DNA of 50,966 nt from Pseudomonadota bacterium. Lineage in GTDB: Bacteria; Pseudomonadota; Alphaproteobacteria; Rhizobiales; Devosiaceae. Positions 25,910 to 34,637 of this stretch are shown here, in pieces. Both the position numbers and the translations under genes were made by a program. Location of the stretch: assembly GCA_023433775.1 (NCBI GenBank), contig JAEYTY010000134.1, positions 1-50,966 on the forward strand. The letters run 5' to 3'. Below the pieces are notes generated by a model. The model was not told the origin of the DNA and ran no database searches. It saw only the letters and a list, made by a program, of their open reading frames with translations. The first letter of the stretch is position 1. Every line of letters begins with the position of its first letter.

Positions 25910-26111
25910 GGGCTCATCATTGTTGCGCGGTCTTGTCTGTTTGTCGCAGCCTAGCAGATGATGCCCGCACGGCCAGATCGGGACAGAGTGAAATCAGGGG
26001 ACAGCACGGAATACACGGCCTGTTAAGTCTAGTTCGCGCAATATGCAGGACGGGTGGGGGCGCAGAAGCGCGACCGGCTCGTGAATTTTGGAATGCATCC
26101 GGGTCGGTTCC

Positions 26112-26975
26112 ATGCGTCTTATTCTCGGTGTAATAACCGTTTTTGCCTGCGTTTTCGGCGGATACGCCGCGATGGGCGGTCACCTGGAGGTGCTGTGGCA
26201 GCCCTTCGAGTTCGTCATCATCCTTGGTGCAGCCATCGGCGCCTTTATCATCGCCAATGGCGCGCCGGTGCTCAAAGCCGTGCCAAGCATGTTCGGCACT
26301 ATGTTCAAGGGCCCCAAATATAACAAGGCGGCTTATGTCGAACTGCTGGGAATGCAGTTCAGCCTGTTCAAGCTGGTGCAGCAGAAGGGCATTCTGGGGC
26401 TCGAGCCACATATCGAAGACCCGCACAATTCATCGCTGTTCAACGCCTTCCCGACCTTTGCCAAGAACCACCATGCGGTGGAATTTGTCTGCGACTACAT
26501 GCGCATGGTCACCATGGGCTCGAACAATGTCCATGAGATGGACGCGCTGATGGATGAGGAACTGGAAACGCACCACCAGGAGCAGGAGCGGCTGGTTTCG
26601 GCCATGCAGGCGATTGCTGACGGCACGCCGGCGCTGGGTATCGTGGCCGCCGTTCTGGGCGTGATCAAGACCATGGGCGCCATTTCGGAGCCGCCGGAAG
26701 TGCTGGGCCACCTGATCGGTGGCGCTCTCGTCGGTACGTTCTTCGGCGTGTTTGTTGCCTATGGCTTCTTCGGCCCCATGGCGCAGTCGCTCAAGAGCAC
26801 CTTTGAAGCCGAGTCGAAGTACTTCCTGTCGCTCAAGGTTGGCCTTCTGGCCCATATCGGCGGGCAGCCGCCGGTGATGGCGATCGAATTCGCCCGCAAG
26901 GCGCTGATGAGCGAAGTGCGCCCGACCTTCAACGAAGTCGAAGCCGCTACGGCAGCGCTGCCTTCCACCAACTGA
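26112..26975 (+). CDS. motA: Flagellar motor stator protein MotA
   Basis: A 287-aa MotA, the multi-helix stator partner that couples ion flow to rotor torque in the inner membrane. It opens MRLILGVITVFACVFGGYAAMGG, keeps the cytoplasmic loop with charged residues (VCDYMRMVTMGSNNVHEMDALMDEE) and the two later helices around ADGTPALGIVAAVLGVIKTM and GTFFGVFVAYGFFGP. ATG 26112 matches family starts, although an upstream in-frame TTG exists; the ribosome binding site is weak. It is followed 24 bp later by motB. No other flagellar genes are in the window, so this stator pair stands apart from the main cluster. The 202-bp gap before it shows no clear feature. Confidence 0.96.
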   Translation: MRLILGVITVFACVFGGYAAMGGHLEVLWQPFEFVIILGAAIGAFIIANGAPVLKAVPSMFGTMFKGPKYNKAAYVELLGMQFSLFKLVQQKGILGLEPHIEDPHNSSLFNAFPTFAKNHHAVEFVCDYMRMVTMGSNNVHEMDALMDEELETHHQEQERLVSAMQAIADGTPALGIVAAVLGVIKTMGAISEPPEVLGHLIGGALVGTFFGVFVAYGFFGPMAQSLKSTFEAESKYFLSLKVGLLAHIGGQPPVMAIEFARKALMSEVRPTFNEVEAATAALPSTN

Positions 26976-26999
26976 GTGCGCTGACAGGATAGCGGCATC

Positions 27000-27917
27000 A
27001 TGGCCAATTACGACCAGCCTATCATCATCAAGAAGGTCAAAAAGGCGTCCCATGCGCATCATGGCGGCGCCTGGAAGATTGCCTATGCCGACTTCGTGAC
27101 GGCCATGATGGCGTTCTTCCTGCTCATGTGGCTGATCAGCATGACCACGCCTGAGCAGAAGGAAGGCCTGGCCGACTATTTTGCACCCTCCGCGCTGAGT
27201 GTTTCGACGAGTGGCGCAGGCGGGGTGATGGGCGGCAATGCGCTCGATGATTCCGGCAACCAGATGTCGGGCTCTTCAGCCGATGTCATCGAGGAAAAGC
27301 CGGCTTCGCCGCAGAGCGCGGAAACCGGCAAGGAAAGCGAAACCGGCGGACCGGCGCTGGAAAGTGGCAGCGAGCAGAAGGCGAGCAGCGAGAGCCAGTA
27401 TAATCTGAAGGCTATCGACAACCAGACCTTCCACAGTGCGGCGGCCAGCATCAGGCAGGCCTGGCAGTCGATGCCGGAGCTGACGCCCTTTGCCGACAAT
27501 CTGATGATCGAAGTGACGGAAGACGGGCTGGATGTGCAGATCGTTGATCAGCAGGGGCGCCCGATGTTTCCCGAGGGATCGAAATATCCCGTCGAGGCGG
27601 CGCGTATGGCGGTGGCTGCGATTGCGCCAATGCTGCAGCAGCTCAATGCCCAGATTACCATTTCGGGGCATGTGGCAGCGGGTGGCCGATATGACAATCC
27701 GCGCTATGGCGCCTGGGAATTGTCGGCGGACCGAGCCAATGTGATCCGGGCGACATTGGGGGAATTCGGCCTTTCGGACGATCGGATCAAATCGGTGGTC
27801 GGGCGGGCAACGGATGATCCGTTCTTCCCCAATGATCCGTATATGGCGGCAAATGAGCGGGTGCGTATCACGGTGCTGCACGCGCCGCCGCCGGTGCCGA
27901 TCGATCTGCAGCCCTGA
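27000..27917 (+). CDS. motB: Flagellar motor stator protein MotB
   Basis: A 305-aa MotB. A basic N terminus (IIIKKVKKASHAHHGGAWK) leads to a single membrane helix with the proton-carrying Asp31 in YADFVTAMMAFFLLMWL. A long low-complexity Ser/Glu linker (about 60-135) follows, then the OmpA-like peptidoglycan-binding domain (about 170-295) with ISGHVAAGGRYDNPRYGAWELSADRANVIRATL. The linker is longer than in enteric MotB, as usual in Rhizobiales. It is co-transcribed with motA; its stop directly touches the stop of the convergent GNAT gene. Confidence 0.95.
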   Translation: MANYDQPIIIKKVKKASHAHHGGAWKIAYADFVTAMMAFFLLMWLISMTTPEQKEGLADYFAPSALSVSTSGAGGVMGGNALDDSGNQMSGSSADVIEEKPASPQSAETGKESETGGPALESGSEQKASSESQYNLKAIDNQTFHSAAASIRQAWQSMPELTPFADNLMIEVTEDGLDVQIVDQQGRPMFPEGSKYPVEAARMAVAAIAPMLQQLNAQITISGHVAAGGRYDNPRYGAWELSADRANVIRATLGEFGLSDDRIKSVVGRATDDPFFPNDPYMAANERVRITVLHAPPPVPIDLQP

Positions 27918-28385
27918 TTAGAGAAACAACTTGAAGCCCTCATGGGTCGCTTCGAAGCCGAGCTTTTTGTAGAAGCGGTGGGCATCGAGGCGGGTCTTGT
28001 TGGAGGTGAGCTGGATCATTCTGCAGCCTGCCTCTCGGCATTGTTCGATAGCCCAATGCACCAACTGGCTGCCGAGGCCGTTACCGCGCTGATCGGCCCG
28101 GATATGGACGTTTTCGAGCATGGCGCGTTTCATGCCGAAACGGAGCAGGCCGGGGATGACGCTGATCTGCAGCGTTCCTACCACTTCGCCAGCGCGCTCT
28201 GCCACGATGAGGCGGTGATTGGGATCGGCAACGATCTCGTCGAAGGCAGCACGATAGCGCGGGTCGGAGAGCGTAGCAGGATCAAGCGGCGGGGTGTCTG
28301 TGCCGCGGGCGTCACCAGCGTGGCTGAGCTGGATCATTATCGGGATGTCGGCTGGCGTGGCGTCGCGAAAGAGAAGGTCGGTCAT
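27918..28385 (-). CDS. GNAT-family N-acetyltransferase
   Basis: A 155-aa GCN5-related acetyltransferase. Conserved motif A is seen in NVHIRADQRGNGLGSQLVHWAIEQ (pyrophosphate-binding R/Q-x-x-G-x-G/A), preceded by the beta-4 strand VVGTLQISVIPGL and followed by the C-terminal RFYKKLGFEATHEG. The substrate is unknown. ATG 28385 overlaps the stop of the ABC permease gene (ATGA), so it is translated together with the exporter; this suggests a shared process, possibly modification or removal of a toxic small molecule (inference). Confidence 0.92.
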   Translation of the reverse strand: MTDLLFRDATPADIPIMIQLSHAGDARGTDTPPLDPATLSDPRYRAAFDEIVADPNHRLIVAERAGEVVGTLQISVIPGLLRFGMKRAMLENVHIRADQRGNGLGSQLVHWAIEQCREAGCRMIQLTSNKTRLDAHRFYKKLGFEATHEGFKLFL

Positions 28386-29917
28386 GATCCGGCAGGCTTT
28401 GGAGCGATGAGACGTGCCAAGCCTAGCACAGCAATTGCGATAATGGCTGGGAGTATGGCGAACCAGTTTCCGGCGGCGAGGAGCGCGCTGGTGCCGGCCC
28501 ACATGATGGAGGCGAAGGCCTCGGTAAGGGTGGCGGCGCGGGAGGCGACCTGACGGCGGCGGAACATGGCGCGGCGGGCCGTGACGCGGAACCAGAGCTG
28601 AATGGCCGTGGCCGAGGCGGCGGAGAGAGTGGCGAAGATGGCGGTGATCAGCGCCATGCGGGGCGAGCTGAGAGCCATGAAAGCCAGAATGGGAATCAGC
28701 ACGACAGCGATGACGGCGAGCACCGCCTCGACCTTGGCACGGAGGATAGTAGTGGGCGAGAGCGGGGCGGTGGCGACGAGATCGTGTGCGTCCTCGCCTG
28801 AAATGGCGAGCCAGGCGAGGCCGCCTGACAATTGCCCGGCGGCCATAACGAGGACCGGGACAGCGACGATATAGGCGCCTTCGCCTTCGCCGTAATTGAT
28901 CCAGATGAGCAGGGCCGGGGGCAGCAGGTAGAGCATCTGCATCAACGTCTGGGACACCAGCCATGGATCGCGCTGGAGGAGGCGCCATTCCTTGCGGCGG
29001 AGGGTCTGGCGCTGGGTGGCGGCGGAAAAGGTATTGGGCGTCGCGCGCCGAGTGATGCGGATGTGGCTCAGGCCCGCAGCGGCAGTGGCGAGACGCGCAT
29101 AGCTGGGCGCGGTGAAAGCGATAGTGGCTGCGAAGATCGCGAAGCTGATGGCGGCGAGCAGAAGCGCTGCGGGCAGATCGCCGGTGGCGGCGCGGGCCGG
29201 GAGCCAGATTATGCTGTCGGCGGGGGGCGCGGCGGCGATCAGTTCGGCTGACTGAAAGGCGGCCATGCGCGAAAAGCCGTCATGGCTGAGGATGGCGAAG
29301 GCCTGAATGCCGATGACGAAACCAGCGCCAACGATGGCGGCGATGATCTGGGCGATAAGGCGCGTGCGGCGCGGGCCGACGATGCGGAAGAGCGCCAGTG
29401 TGATCGCCATGGCCAGGGCGACCGAAAGCAGGCCCAGCGAGAGCTGCACCAGAAAGGCGCCGAGCCATTGCGGGCCGGACTGGATGGCGAGGACGATGAC
29501 GATGGGGCTGACCAGCAGAGCGCCCAACACTGTGGTCGTGAGGACGACTGAGGCGGCGCGCACGGTGAAGACGAGGCGGCTCGATACGGGGGAAGAGAGA
29601 AGCAGATCGAGATCGGAGCGAGCGTAATAGACGCGGGTGACCGATTCCAGCGCCTGCGAGAGCGTGACGGCCCAGAAGAGGGCGCCCATGCCGCTGATCA
29701 TCACCAAAGCGGGCTTGTCGATGATGATGCCGCTTTCGGTCCAGTTGCGCAGGGCGAACCAGGCAATGGTGAGCAAGAGGCCATAGACGATGACGCCACC
29801 AATGGCAAAGCCGATAAGGCGGCTGCGCTTGCCGCCTGTCATCATGGCAAAGCCATCGCGCCAAGCGAGACGAAGCTCGTGACGGGCAAACCAGAGGGCG
29901 GAGGCGGGGCCGGTCAC
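28382..29917 (-). CDS. ABC transporter permease (large, exporter-like)
   Basis: A 511-aa membrane protein with about 10-12 hydrophobic helices (for example SRLIGFAIGGVIVYGLLLTI at the N terminus and VLAVIAVVLIPILAFMAL later). It is not a type I importer permease: no EAA loop is seen. It resembles the large integral-membrane exporters paired with a single ATP-binding subunit. The start is GTG at 29917, whose GTGA overlaps the TGA of the ATPase gene; the 3' end overlaps the GNAT start. Three genes form one tightly coupled unit. Substrate unknown. Confidence 0.88.
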   Translation of the reverse strand: MTGPASALWFARHELRLAWRDGFAMMTGGKRSRLIGFAIGGVIVYGLLLTIAWFALRNWTESGIIIDKPALVMISGMGALFWAVTLSQALESVTRVYYARSDLDLLLSSPVSSRLVFTVRAASVVLTTTVLGALLVSPIVIVLAIQSGPQWLGAFLVQLSLGLLSVALAMAITLALFRIVGPRRTRLIAQIIAAIVGAGFVIGIQAFAILSHDGFSRMAAFQSAELIAAAPPADSIIWLPARAATGDLPAALLLAAISFAIFAATIAFTAPSYARLATAAAGLSHIRITRRATPNTFSAATQRQTLRRKEWRLLQRDPWLVSQTLMQMLYLLPPALLIWINYGEGEGAYIVAVPVLVMAAGQLSGGLAWLAISGEDAHDLVATAPLSPTTILRAKVEAVLAVIAVVLIPILAFMALSSPRMALITAIFATLSAASATAIQLWFRVTARRAMFRRRQVASRAATLTEAFASIMWAGTSALLAAGNWFAILPAIIAIAVLGLARLIAPKPAGS

Positions 29918-30654
29918 GCCTGGGTGCTTCCAGTAGCGACCAGATCGAGGAAGATTTCTTCCAGCGTCGTTTCGCGGCCAATGCGGGCCCTCAGTTCGGC
30001 GAGGGTGCCCTCGGCAATGAGGCGACCATTGGCGATCACGCCGATGCGTTCGGCCATGCGCTCGGCGACCTCGAGGATGTGGGTGGTCATGATCACGGTT
30101 ACACCCTGCCGGACCTTTTCAAGCAGCACGTCCTTGACCTGACGGGCGGAGCCCGCGTCGAGGCCGGTCAGAGGTTCGTCGAGAATGATGAGCCGCGGAT
30201 CGTGGACCAGGGCGCCGGCAAGGGCGACCTTTTGCAACATGCCCTTGGAGAAGCTGCCGCAGAGCTCATTGGCGTGGGGGCCGAGGCCGAGCCAGTCGAT
30301 GAGCTCACCGGCCGAACGCCCGGCCTGGGCGGGATCGACCTGCCAGAGACCGGCGACGAAGGCAAGATATTCGAGCGGGGTCAGCCGGTCATAGACCATG
30401 GGTTCATCGGAGACCCAGGCCATGACGCGCTTGGCGGCCACAGGATCGGCCTGGGCATCGATGCCGAGGACGGAGATGCTACCGGCGTCGGGCTTCAAGA
30501 GGCCAGCGACCATACGCAGGATAGTGGTCTTGCCGGCGCCATTCGGGCCGAGCAAGGCGTAGAATTCGCCGGTGTTTATGGTGAGATCGACGCCCTGAAC
30601 GACAGGGCGATCAAAAGATTTGGTCAGACCGGAAATGGCGAGGGCGGCAGGCAT
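29914..30654 (-). CDS. ABC transporter ATP-binding protein
   Basis: A 246-aa ABC ATPase that powers the adjacent permease. Walker A GPNGAGKTT lies near 36-44, the Q-loop region in LGIDAQADPVAAKR, the signature near LCGSFSKGMLQKVALAGAL (a variant of LSGGQ: FSKGM), Walker B LIILDEPLTGLDAG and the H-loop in TVIMTTHILEVAERM. The start MPAALAISGLTKSFDRP at ATG 30654 has GGAG upstream. It is the first gene of the three-gene exporter-GNAT unit. Confidence 0.94.
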   Translation of the reverse strand: MPAALAISGLTKSFDRPVVQGVDLTINTGEFYALLGPNGAGKTTILRMVAGLLKPDAGSISVLGIDAQADPVAAKRVMAWVSDEPMVYDRLTPLEYLAFVAGLWQVDPAQAGRSAGELIDWLGLGPHANELCGSFSKGMLQKVALAGALVHDPRLIILDEPLTGLDAGSARQVKDVLLEKVRQGVTVIMTTHILEVAERMAERIGVIANGRLIAEGTLAELRARIGRETTLEEIFLDLVATGSTQA

Positions 30655-30737
30655 GGCGGCTCCATTGCTGGGGCCAACCTAGTCTGCCGCCCTTTCGGCT
30701 GCGTGAATAGCAATCGTTAACGAATGCCTTCCGTTGC

Positions 30738-31178
30738 TCAGGCGACGGTGAGTTTCACGTCGACATTGCCGCGGGTGGCGTTGGAATAGGGGCAGACCTG
30801 GTGGGCCTTGTGGACGAGAGCTTCGGCGGCGGCGTGGTCGAGGCCGGGAATGGTGACCTTGAGTTCAACAGCGATGTTATAGCCCTTGGCGCCTTCATTG
30901 GCGTTTTCGCCGAAGGACACGGAAGCGTCGATGCGGGTGTCGTCCGGCACGGTGATTTTTTCGCTGCGGGCGACGGCTTTCACGGCGCCGAGGAAGCAGG
31001 CGGAATAGCCGGCGGCAAACAGCTGCTCGGGATTGGTGCCCGGACCGTCATTGCCACCCATTGCCTTGGGGGTGTCGAGCTTGACCTCGAGACGGCCGTC
31101 ATCGGTCTTGCTGTGGCCATCGGCGCGACCGCCGGTGGTGTGGGCGTGGGCGGTATAAACTGCTGACTTGATCGACAT
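30738..31178 (-). CDS. ohr: Organic hydroperoxide resistance protein Ohr
   Basis: A 146-aa Ohr thiol peroxidase of the OsmC superfamily, reducing fatty-acid and other organic hydroperoxides with lipoylated proteins as electron donors. The two catalytic cysteines lie in YSACFLGAVKAVA and HQVCPYSNATRGNVDV, and the N-terminal AHTTGGRADG segment holds the conserved Arg. The C-terminal NVDVKLTVA is standard. AGGAG upstream of ATG 31178. It is divergent from its regulator gene ohrR, as in most proteobacteria. Confidence 0.96.
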   Translation of the reverse strand: MSIKSAVYTAHAHTTGGRADGHSKTDDGRLEVKLDTPKAMGGNDGPGTNPEQLFAAGYSACFLGAVKAVARSEKITVPDDTRIDASVSFGENANEGAKGYNIAVELKVTIPGLDHAAAEALVHKAHQVCPYSNATRGNVDVKLTVA

Positions 31179-31212
31179 GGTTTGCTCCTGTGTTGGTGGC
31201 TGATATATCGCA

Positions 31213-31247
31213 CGAAATTAAATTGTACGCAATAGAATTTTGTGTGC
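31213..31247. promoter_or_regulatory. A/T-rich candidate OhrR operator between ohr and ohrR
   Basis: In the divergent ohr/ohrR gap, CGAAATTAAATTG and CAATAGAATTTTGTG form an imperfect inverted repeat around TACG (centre about 31226). OhrR repressors usually bind A/T-rich palindromes that overlap both promoters. Position and base composition fit, but exact half-sites are not proven. Confidence 0.5.
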
Positions 31248-31280
31248 TAGAGTTTTGTTTGTGAATTGAAGGGTGTGACG

Positions 31281-31733
31281 ATGGCCGAAAAACCGATGCC
31301 GACAATCGACCAGATGCTGTGCTTCGCCGTTTATGCGGCGGGGCACGCTTTCACGCGGTTCTACAAACCGCGACTGGACGCATTGGACCTGACCTATCCG
31401 CAATATCTGGCCCTCCTCGTGCTCTGGGAGCGCGATGACATCACGGTAAAGGCGCTGGGCGAGCGATTGTTCCTCGATTCCGGGACAATTACGCCGCTGA
31501 TCAAGCGGCTGGAGGCGCGCGGCCTCGTCAGTCGCAAGCGGGACGAGGAGGATGAACGGCAGGTGCGTATTCGGCTGACGGCCGAGGGGCGCGGCCTGCA
31601 AACAAAAGCGCAGGCTATCCCGTTGGCCGTGGCTGGAGGGCTGGGCGGAACGCAGGTCGAGGCCGAGGCCTTGCGGCTGGAACTGGTGTCGCTGCGCGAA
31701 AGACTGGATGCTGCCCTGGCCAAACGCGTTTAA
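31281..31733 (+). CDS. ohrR: OhrR, MarR-family peroxide-sensing repressor
   Basis: A 150-aa winged-helix regulator of the OhrR group. The sensing cysteine is Cys14 in DQMLCFAVYAAGHAF; it is the only cysteine, so this is the one-Cys type that reacts by mixed disulfide formation. YPQYLALLVLW, VKALGERLFLDSGTITPLIKRLEARGL (recognition helix) and the RKRDEEDERQVRIRLT wing are intact. ATG 31281 is preferred over the open upstream frame because GAAGGG stands before it and the family starts near here. It should repress ohr until organic peroxide is present. Confidence 0.94.
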   Translation: MAEKPMPTIDQMLCFAVYAAGHAFTRFYKPRLDALDLTYPQYLALLVLWERDDITVKALGERLFLDSGTITPLIKRLEARGLVSRKRDEEDERQVRIRLTAEGRGLQTKAQAIPLAVAGGLGGTQVEAEALRLELVSLRERLDAALAKRV

Positions 31734-31795
31734 GCCGCGCTGCGGAACTTTTGTGAGCGCCATGCTGTTGTCTCGCCGAACACAAGGAGGCTCGC

Positions 31796-31993
31796 ATGAG
31801 CAATGATCGTGAAACTGTGATTGTCGACCGCGGCGGTGGCAGCGGTGCCGCCGTGATTGGTGGTATTGCAATCGTCCTGTTACTCGCCGTCGTCGGCTAC
31901 TTCGTCTTCTTCAACGGACAGAGTGGCGGTGGCGGCACGGTGGACATTGATGTGCCTGCCGTCAGCGTCGATGTGGTGCCCGACGGGCAATAA
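31796..31993 (+). CDS. Small single-pass membrane protein, 65 aa
   Basis: The sequence has a short polar N terminus (MSNDRETVIVDRGGGSG), one hydrophobic helix (about 18-39, AAVIGGIAIVLLLAVVGYFVFF), and a Gly/Val/Asp-rich tail (VDIDVPAVSVDVVPDGQ). The ribosome binding site AAGGAGG is strong. The plan of short leader, helix and disordered tail with repeated V-D units resembles the larger protein at 49017-49382. No known function. A terminator follows 21 bp after the stop. Confidence 0.8.
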   Translation: MSNDRETVIVDRGGGSGAAVIGGIAIVLLLAVVGYFVFFNGQSGGGGTVDIDVPAVSVDVVPDGQ

Positions 31994-32014
31994 TTGTCGA
32001 AAGCCAAGCATTCA

Positions 32015-32045
32015 GCGGGCGTCCTTGCGGGCGCCCGCTTTGTTT
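32015..32045 (+). terminator. Rho-independent terminator after the 65-aa membrane protein gene
   Basis: GCGGGCG (32015-32021) pairs with CGCCCGC (32032-32038) around a 10-nt loop, followed by TTTGTTT. It lies between this gene and the convergent kdgK. Confidence 0.8.
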
Positions 32046-32059
32046 CGAGTCGCGTAAAG

Positions 32060-32968
32060 TCACTGCACCAGTTTTGGATCGACCAGCGCGCCCTTATGGC
32101 CAATGACGATACCGGCAGTGCGATGAGCGGCTTCGGCGGCTTCGCGCAGGCTTTTGCCGTTGAGGCGGGCGGAGAGGTAGCCGCCATTGAAACTGTCGCC
32201 GGCGCCTGTTGCGTCCACGACCTTTGCGCCGGGCTTTGGCGCGATGCGGACGCGTTCATTAGCCGTGGCGATGACGGCTTCCTTGCTGCCATCCTTGACC
32301 ACAACTTCCTCGACGCCGAGTTCGAGATAGCGGTCGGCAGTGTCGTCGACAGACTTGTCGCCGAAGAGCGGGGCCTCGTCGGTATGGGTGGGCAGCACGA
32401 TGTCGCACAGGCTGGCGGCGGCGGTGAGGACGCTGGCCATGACGCGTTGGCTGGACCAGAGGGCGGGGCGCAGATTGGTGTCGAAGGCGATCTTTGCGCC
32501 ATTGTCGCGCGCCTTGACGATGGCACCGAGCAGGCGGCCACGGGCGCGCGGGGCTAGGATGGCGAGGGTGATGCCAGAAAAATAGACCAGTTCGGCCTTT
32601 TCGACGGCCTTGGAGAGCGCTGACTTGTCGTCGGCCAAGAGCCTGGCGGCGGAGCTGTCGCGCCAATAGGTGAAGTGCCGGTCGCCCTTTTCCTGATGGA
32701 TCATATAGAGGCCGGGGCGACGGCTGGGGATGGTCTGGATGTGGCTGGTGCCGATATTGTGGTTGTCGAGAAAGGCGCGGATGTCGGCGGAATAGCGGTC
32801 TTCGCCCAAAGCAGTGACGTAATCGACCGACCATTCCTTGCCGAGCAGAGCGCGCAGATACCAGGCGGAATTAAGCGTGTCGCCGGCATAGCCGAGGCGA
32901 TAGGTGCGGTCTTCGCCGCCGCTCATCTCGATCATGCATTCACCGATGCTGACAATGCGCTTTGCCAA
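32060..32968 (-). CDS. kdgK: 2-dehydro-3-deoxygluconokinase (KDG kinase)
   Basis: A 302-aa PfkB-type kinase that phosphorylates KDG to KDPG in hexuronate breakdown. The start VSIGECMIEMSGGEDRTYRLGYAGDTLNSAWYLRALL has the sugar-binding GYAGDTLN pattern of KdgK, and the catalytic DATGAGDSFNGGY lies near 250-262 with Asp as base. Start is TTG at 32968 with AGGAGG upstream. It is divergent from the fructuronate reductase-like gene 134 bp away; together they cover successive parts of the fructuronate-mannonate-KDG-KDPG route. The dehydratase and aldolase are not in the window. Confidence 0.94.
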   Translation of the reverse strand: MAKRIVSIGECMIEMSGGEDRTYRLGYAGDTLNSAWYLRALLGKEWSVDYVTALGEDRYSADIRAFLDNHNIGTSHIQTIPSRRPGLYMIHQEKGDRHFTYWRDSSAARLLADDKSALSKAVEKAELVYFSGITLAILAPRARGRLLGAIVKARDNGAKIAFDTNLRPALWSSQRVMASVLTAAASLCDIVLPTHTDEAPLFGDKSVDDTADRYLELGVEEVVVKDGSKEAVIATANERVRIAPKPGAKVVDATGAGDSFNGGYLSARLNGKSLREAAEAAHRTAGIVIGHKGALVDPKLVQ

Positions 32969-33011
32969 AGTCGTTCCTCCTAAAGCCTTAGATGGCTTAT
33001 GCCGCTGCGGG

Positions 33012-33025
33012 CTTGCCCCGGCAAG
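33012..33025. promoter_or_regulatory. Palindrome in the kdgK/uxuB divergent gap, possible operator
   Basis: CTTGCC-CC-GGCAAG is a 6+2+6 palindrome lying between the two divergent hexuronate genes, about 45 bp from the kdgK start. It could be the binding site of a GntR- or LacI-type hexuronate regulator. No regulator gene is adjacent and no second copy is seen, so this is speculative. Confidence 0.3.
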
Positions 33026-33102
33026 TGGCTCCCATTAAAGAGGCTCTATCCTGCGCGAAACTTCCATACAAGATGGCGTAGCGCATTGATCCGGAGACAA
33101 TC

Positions 33103-34575
33103 GTGACCAGCCAGCGCCTCAACCAGAATAGCCTTGCCAAGCTTGCCAGCGGAATTGCCGTTCCGGCCTATGACCGGACTAAGGTGACGCCGGGCATTGT
33201 GCATCTGGGCATCGGCGCGTTTCACCGGGCGCATATGGCCGTTTATGTGGATGACCTGCTGGCGGGCGATCCGAGCTGGGGCATTGTCGGCGCGAGCTTG
33301 CGGCGGCCTGATACCAAGGAAGCGCTGGAGCCGCAGGACGGGCTTTACACGATTGCGGTTCGCGACGCGAAGGGTACGCATCCGCGGGTGATCGGCTCGA
33401 TCCTTTCGGTGATGGACGCCAATACGCAGCGCGAGGAATTGCTGGCTTTGATGGCGGACCCGGCGGTGCGGATCGTGTCGCTGACGGTGACCGAGAAGGG
33501 CTATTGCCACGACCCGGCGACCGGGGAACTGGACGAGAAGCACCCGGACATCGTGCATGACCTTGCCAATCCCGGCACGCCCAAATCGGCGCCGGGAATC
33601 CTGGTCGAGGCGCTGGCGCGGCGCAAGGCGGCAGGCGTGACGCCCTTCACGGTGATGAGCTGCGATAATCTGCCGAGCAATGGCGAAACGGCCAAGCGGA
33701 TCGTGACGCGATTTGCGGCGCTGCGCGATGCGGCACTGGGCAAGTGGGTTGAGGGCGTTGCCTTTCCCTCGACCATGGTGGACCGGATTGTGCCATCGAC
33801 AACCGATGCCGACTGCGCGGAAGTGACGAGCCTGATCGGGGCCGAAGACGCCTGGCCGATAATGACCGAGCCTTTTACGCAGTGGGTCATCGAAGATCAT
33901 TTCCCCGGAGGGCGTCCGGCCTTCGAGACTGTTGGCGCACAGCTGGTGAAGGATGTGGAGCCCTATGAGCTGATGAAGCTCCGGATGCTCAATGGCTCGC
34001 ATTCGACTATGGCCTATTCGGGCTATCTCGGTGGCTATGAATATATCGCCGAGGTGATGGGAGATCCGGCCTATGTGAAGCTGATCCATGGATTGATGAC
34101 CGAAGAGGCCATGCCGACGCTCAACATGCCGGGCGTGGACCTGGGCGCCTATCGCGATCAGCTGCTGGAGCGGTTCCGCAACCCGGCGCTGAAGCACCGG
34201 ACATGGCAGATTGCCATGGACGGGACGCAGAAGCTGCCGCAGCGGCTCTTGGGGACCATCCGCGATCGGCTGAAGGCGGGGCAGGGGATCGAACGGCTGG
34301 CACTCGGTGTCGCGGCCTGGATGCGCTATGTGACCGGCGTGTCGGAAGATGGCGGTGAGATCGATGTGCGCGATCCGCACGCGCTCAAGATGCACGCGAT
34401 TGCTGCCGATGCCGGGGGCGACCCGGTGACGCTGTTTGAGGGACTGGTGGGGATGAGCGAAGTGTTCGGAACCGATCTCGCGGGGAACGAGCAGTTCCGT
34501 ACTGCAGTGCTTGGACACCTTGAGACCCTGTTCGACGAGGGCGCGCGAGCCAGCGTCCAGAAGGTGGCCGGCTAG
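33103..34575 (+). CDS. uxuB: Mannitol dehydrogenase family oxidoreductase, probably fructuronate reductase
   Basis: A 490-aa polyol dehydrogenase. The N-terminal Rossmann domain has IVHLGIGAFHRAHMAVYVDDLL; the active-site region has TVTEKGYCHDP and MSCDNLPSNG; the C-terminal domain has LKLRMLNGSHSTMAYSGYL-like sequence (KLRMLNGSHSTMAYSGYLGG) with catalytic Lys and Asn. Such proteins are fructuronate reductase (UxuB) or mannitol 2-dehydrogenase; the divergent kdgK favours UxuB, but the family alone does not decide. Start is GTG at 33103 with GGAG upstream. The following peptidase gene is 62 bp downstream. Confidence 0.85.
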   Translation: MTSQRLNQNSLAKLASGIAVPAYDRTKVTPGIVHLGIGAFHRAHMAVYVDDLLAGDPSWGIVGASLRRPDTKEALEPQDGLYTIAVRDAKGTHPRVIGSILSVMDANTQREELLALMADPAVRIVSLTVTEKGYCHDPATGELDEKHPDIVHDLANPGTPKSAPGILVEALARRKAAGVTPFTVMSCDNLPSNGETAKRIVTRFAALRDAALGKWVEGVAFPSTMVDRIVPSTTDADCAEVTSLIGAEDAWPIMTEPFTQWVIEDHFPGGRPAFETVGAQLVKDVEPYELMKLRMLNGSHSTMAYSGYLGGYEYIAEVMGDPAYVKLIHGLMTEEAMPTLNMPGVDLGAYRDQLLERFRNPALKHRTWQIAMDGTQKLPQRLLGTIRDRLKAGQGIERLALGVAAWMRYVTGVSEDGGEIDVRDPHALKMHAIAADAGGDPVTLFEGLVGMSEVFGTDLAGNEQFRTAVLGHLETLFDEGARASVQKVAG

Positions 34576-34637
34576 GGAACCGTTTCTTCTCCGCTCACTT
34601 ACTGCTAGCGTCCGGGTGACTATCGAAAGGCGTCAGC

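Noticed and set aside
33046..34518. 490-codon minus-strand frame opposite uxuB
   Set aside because: Shadow of a complete polyol dehydrogenase. The translated sequence is His/Arg-rich without family features.
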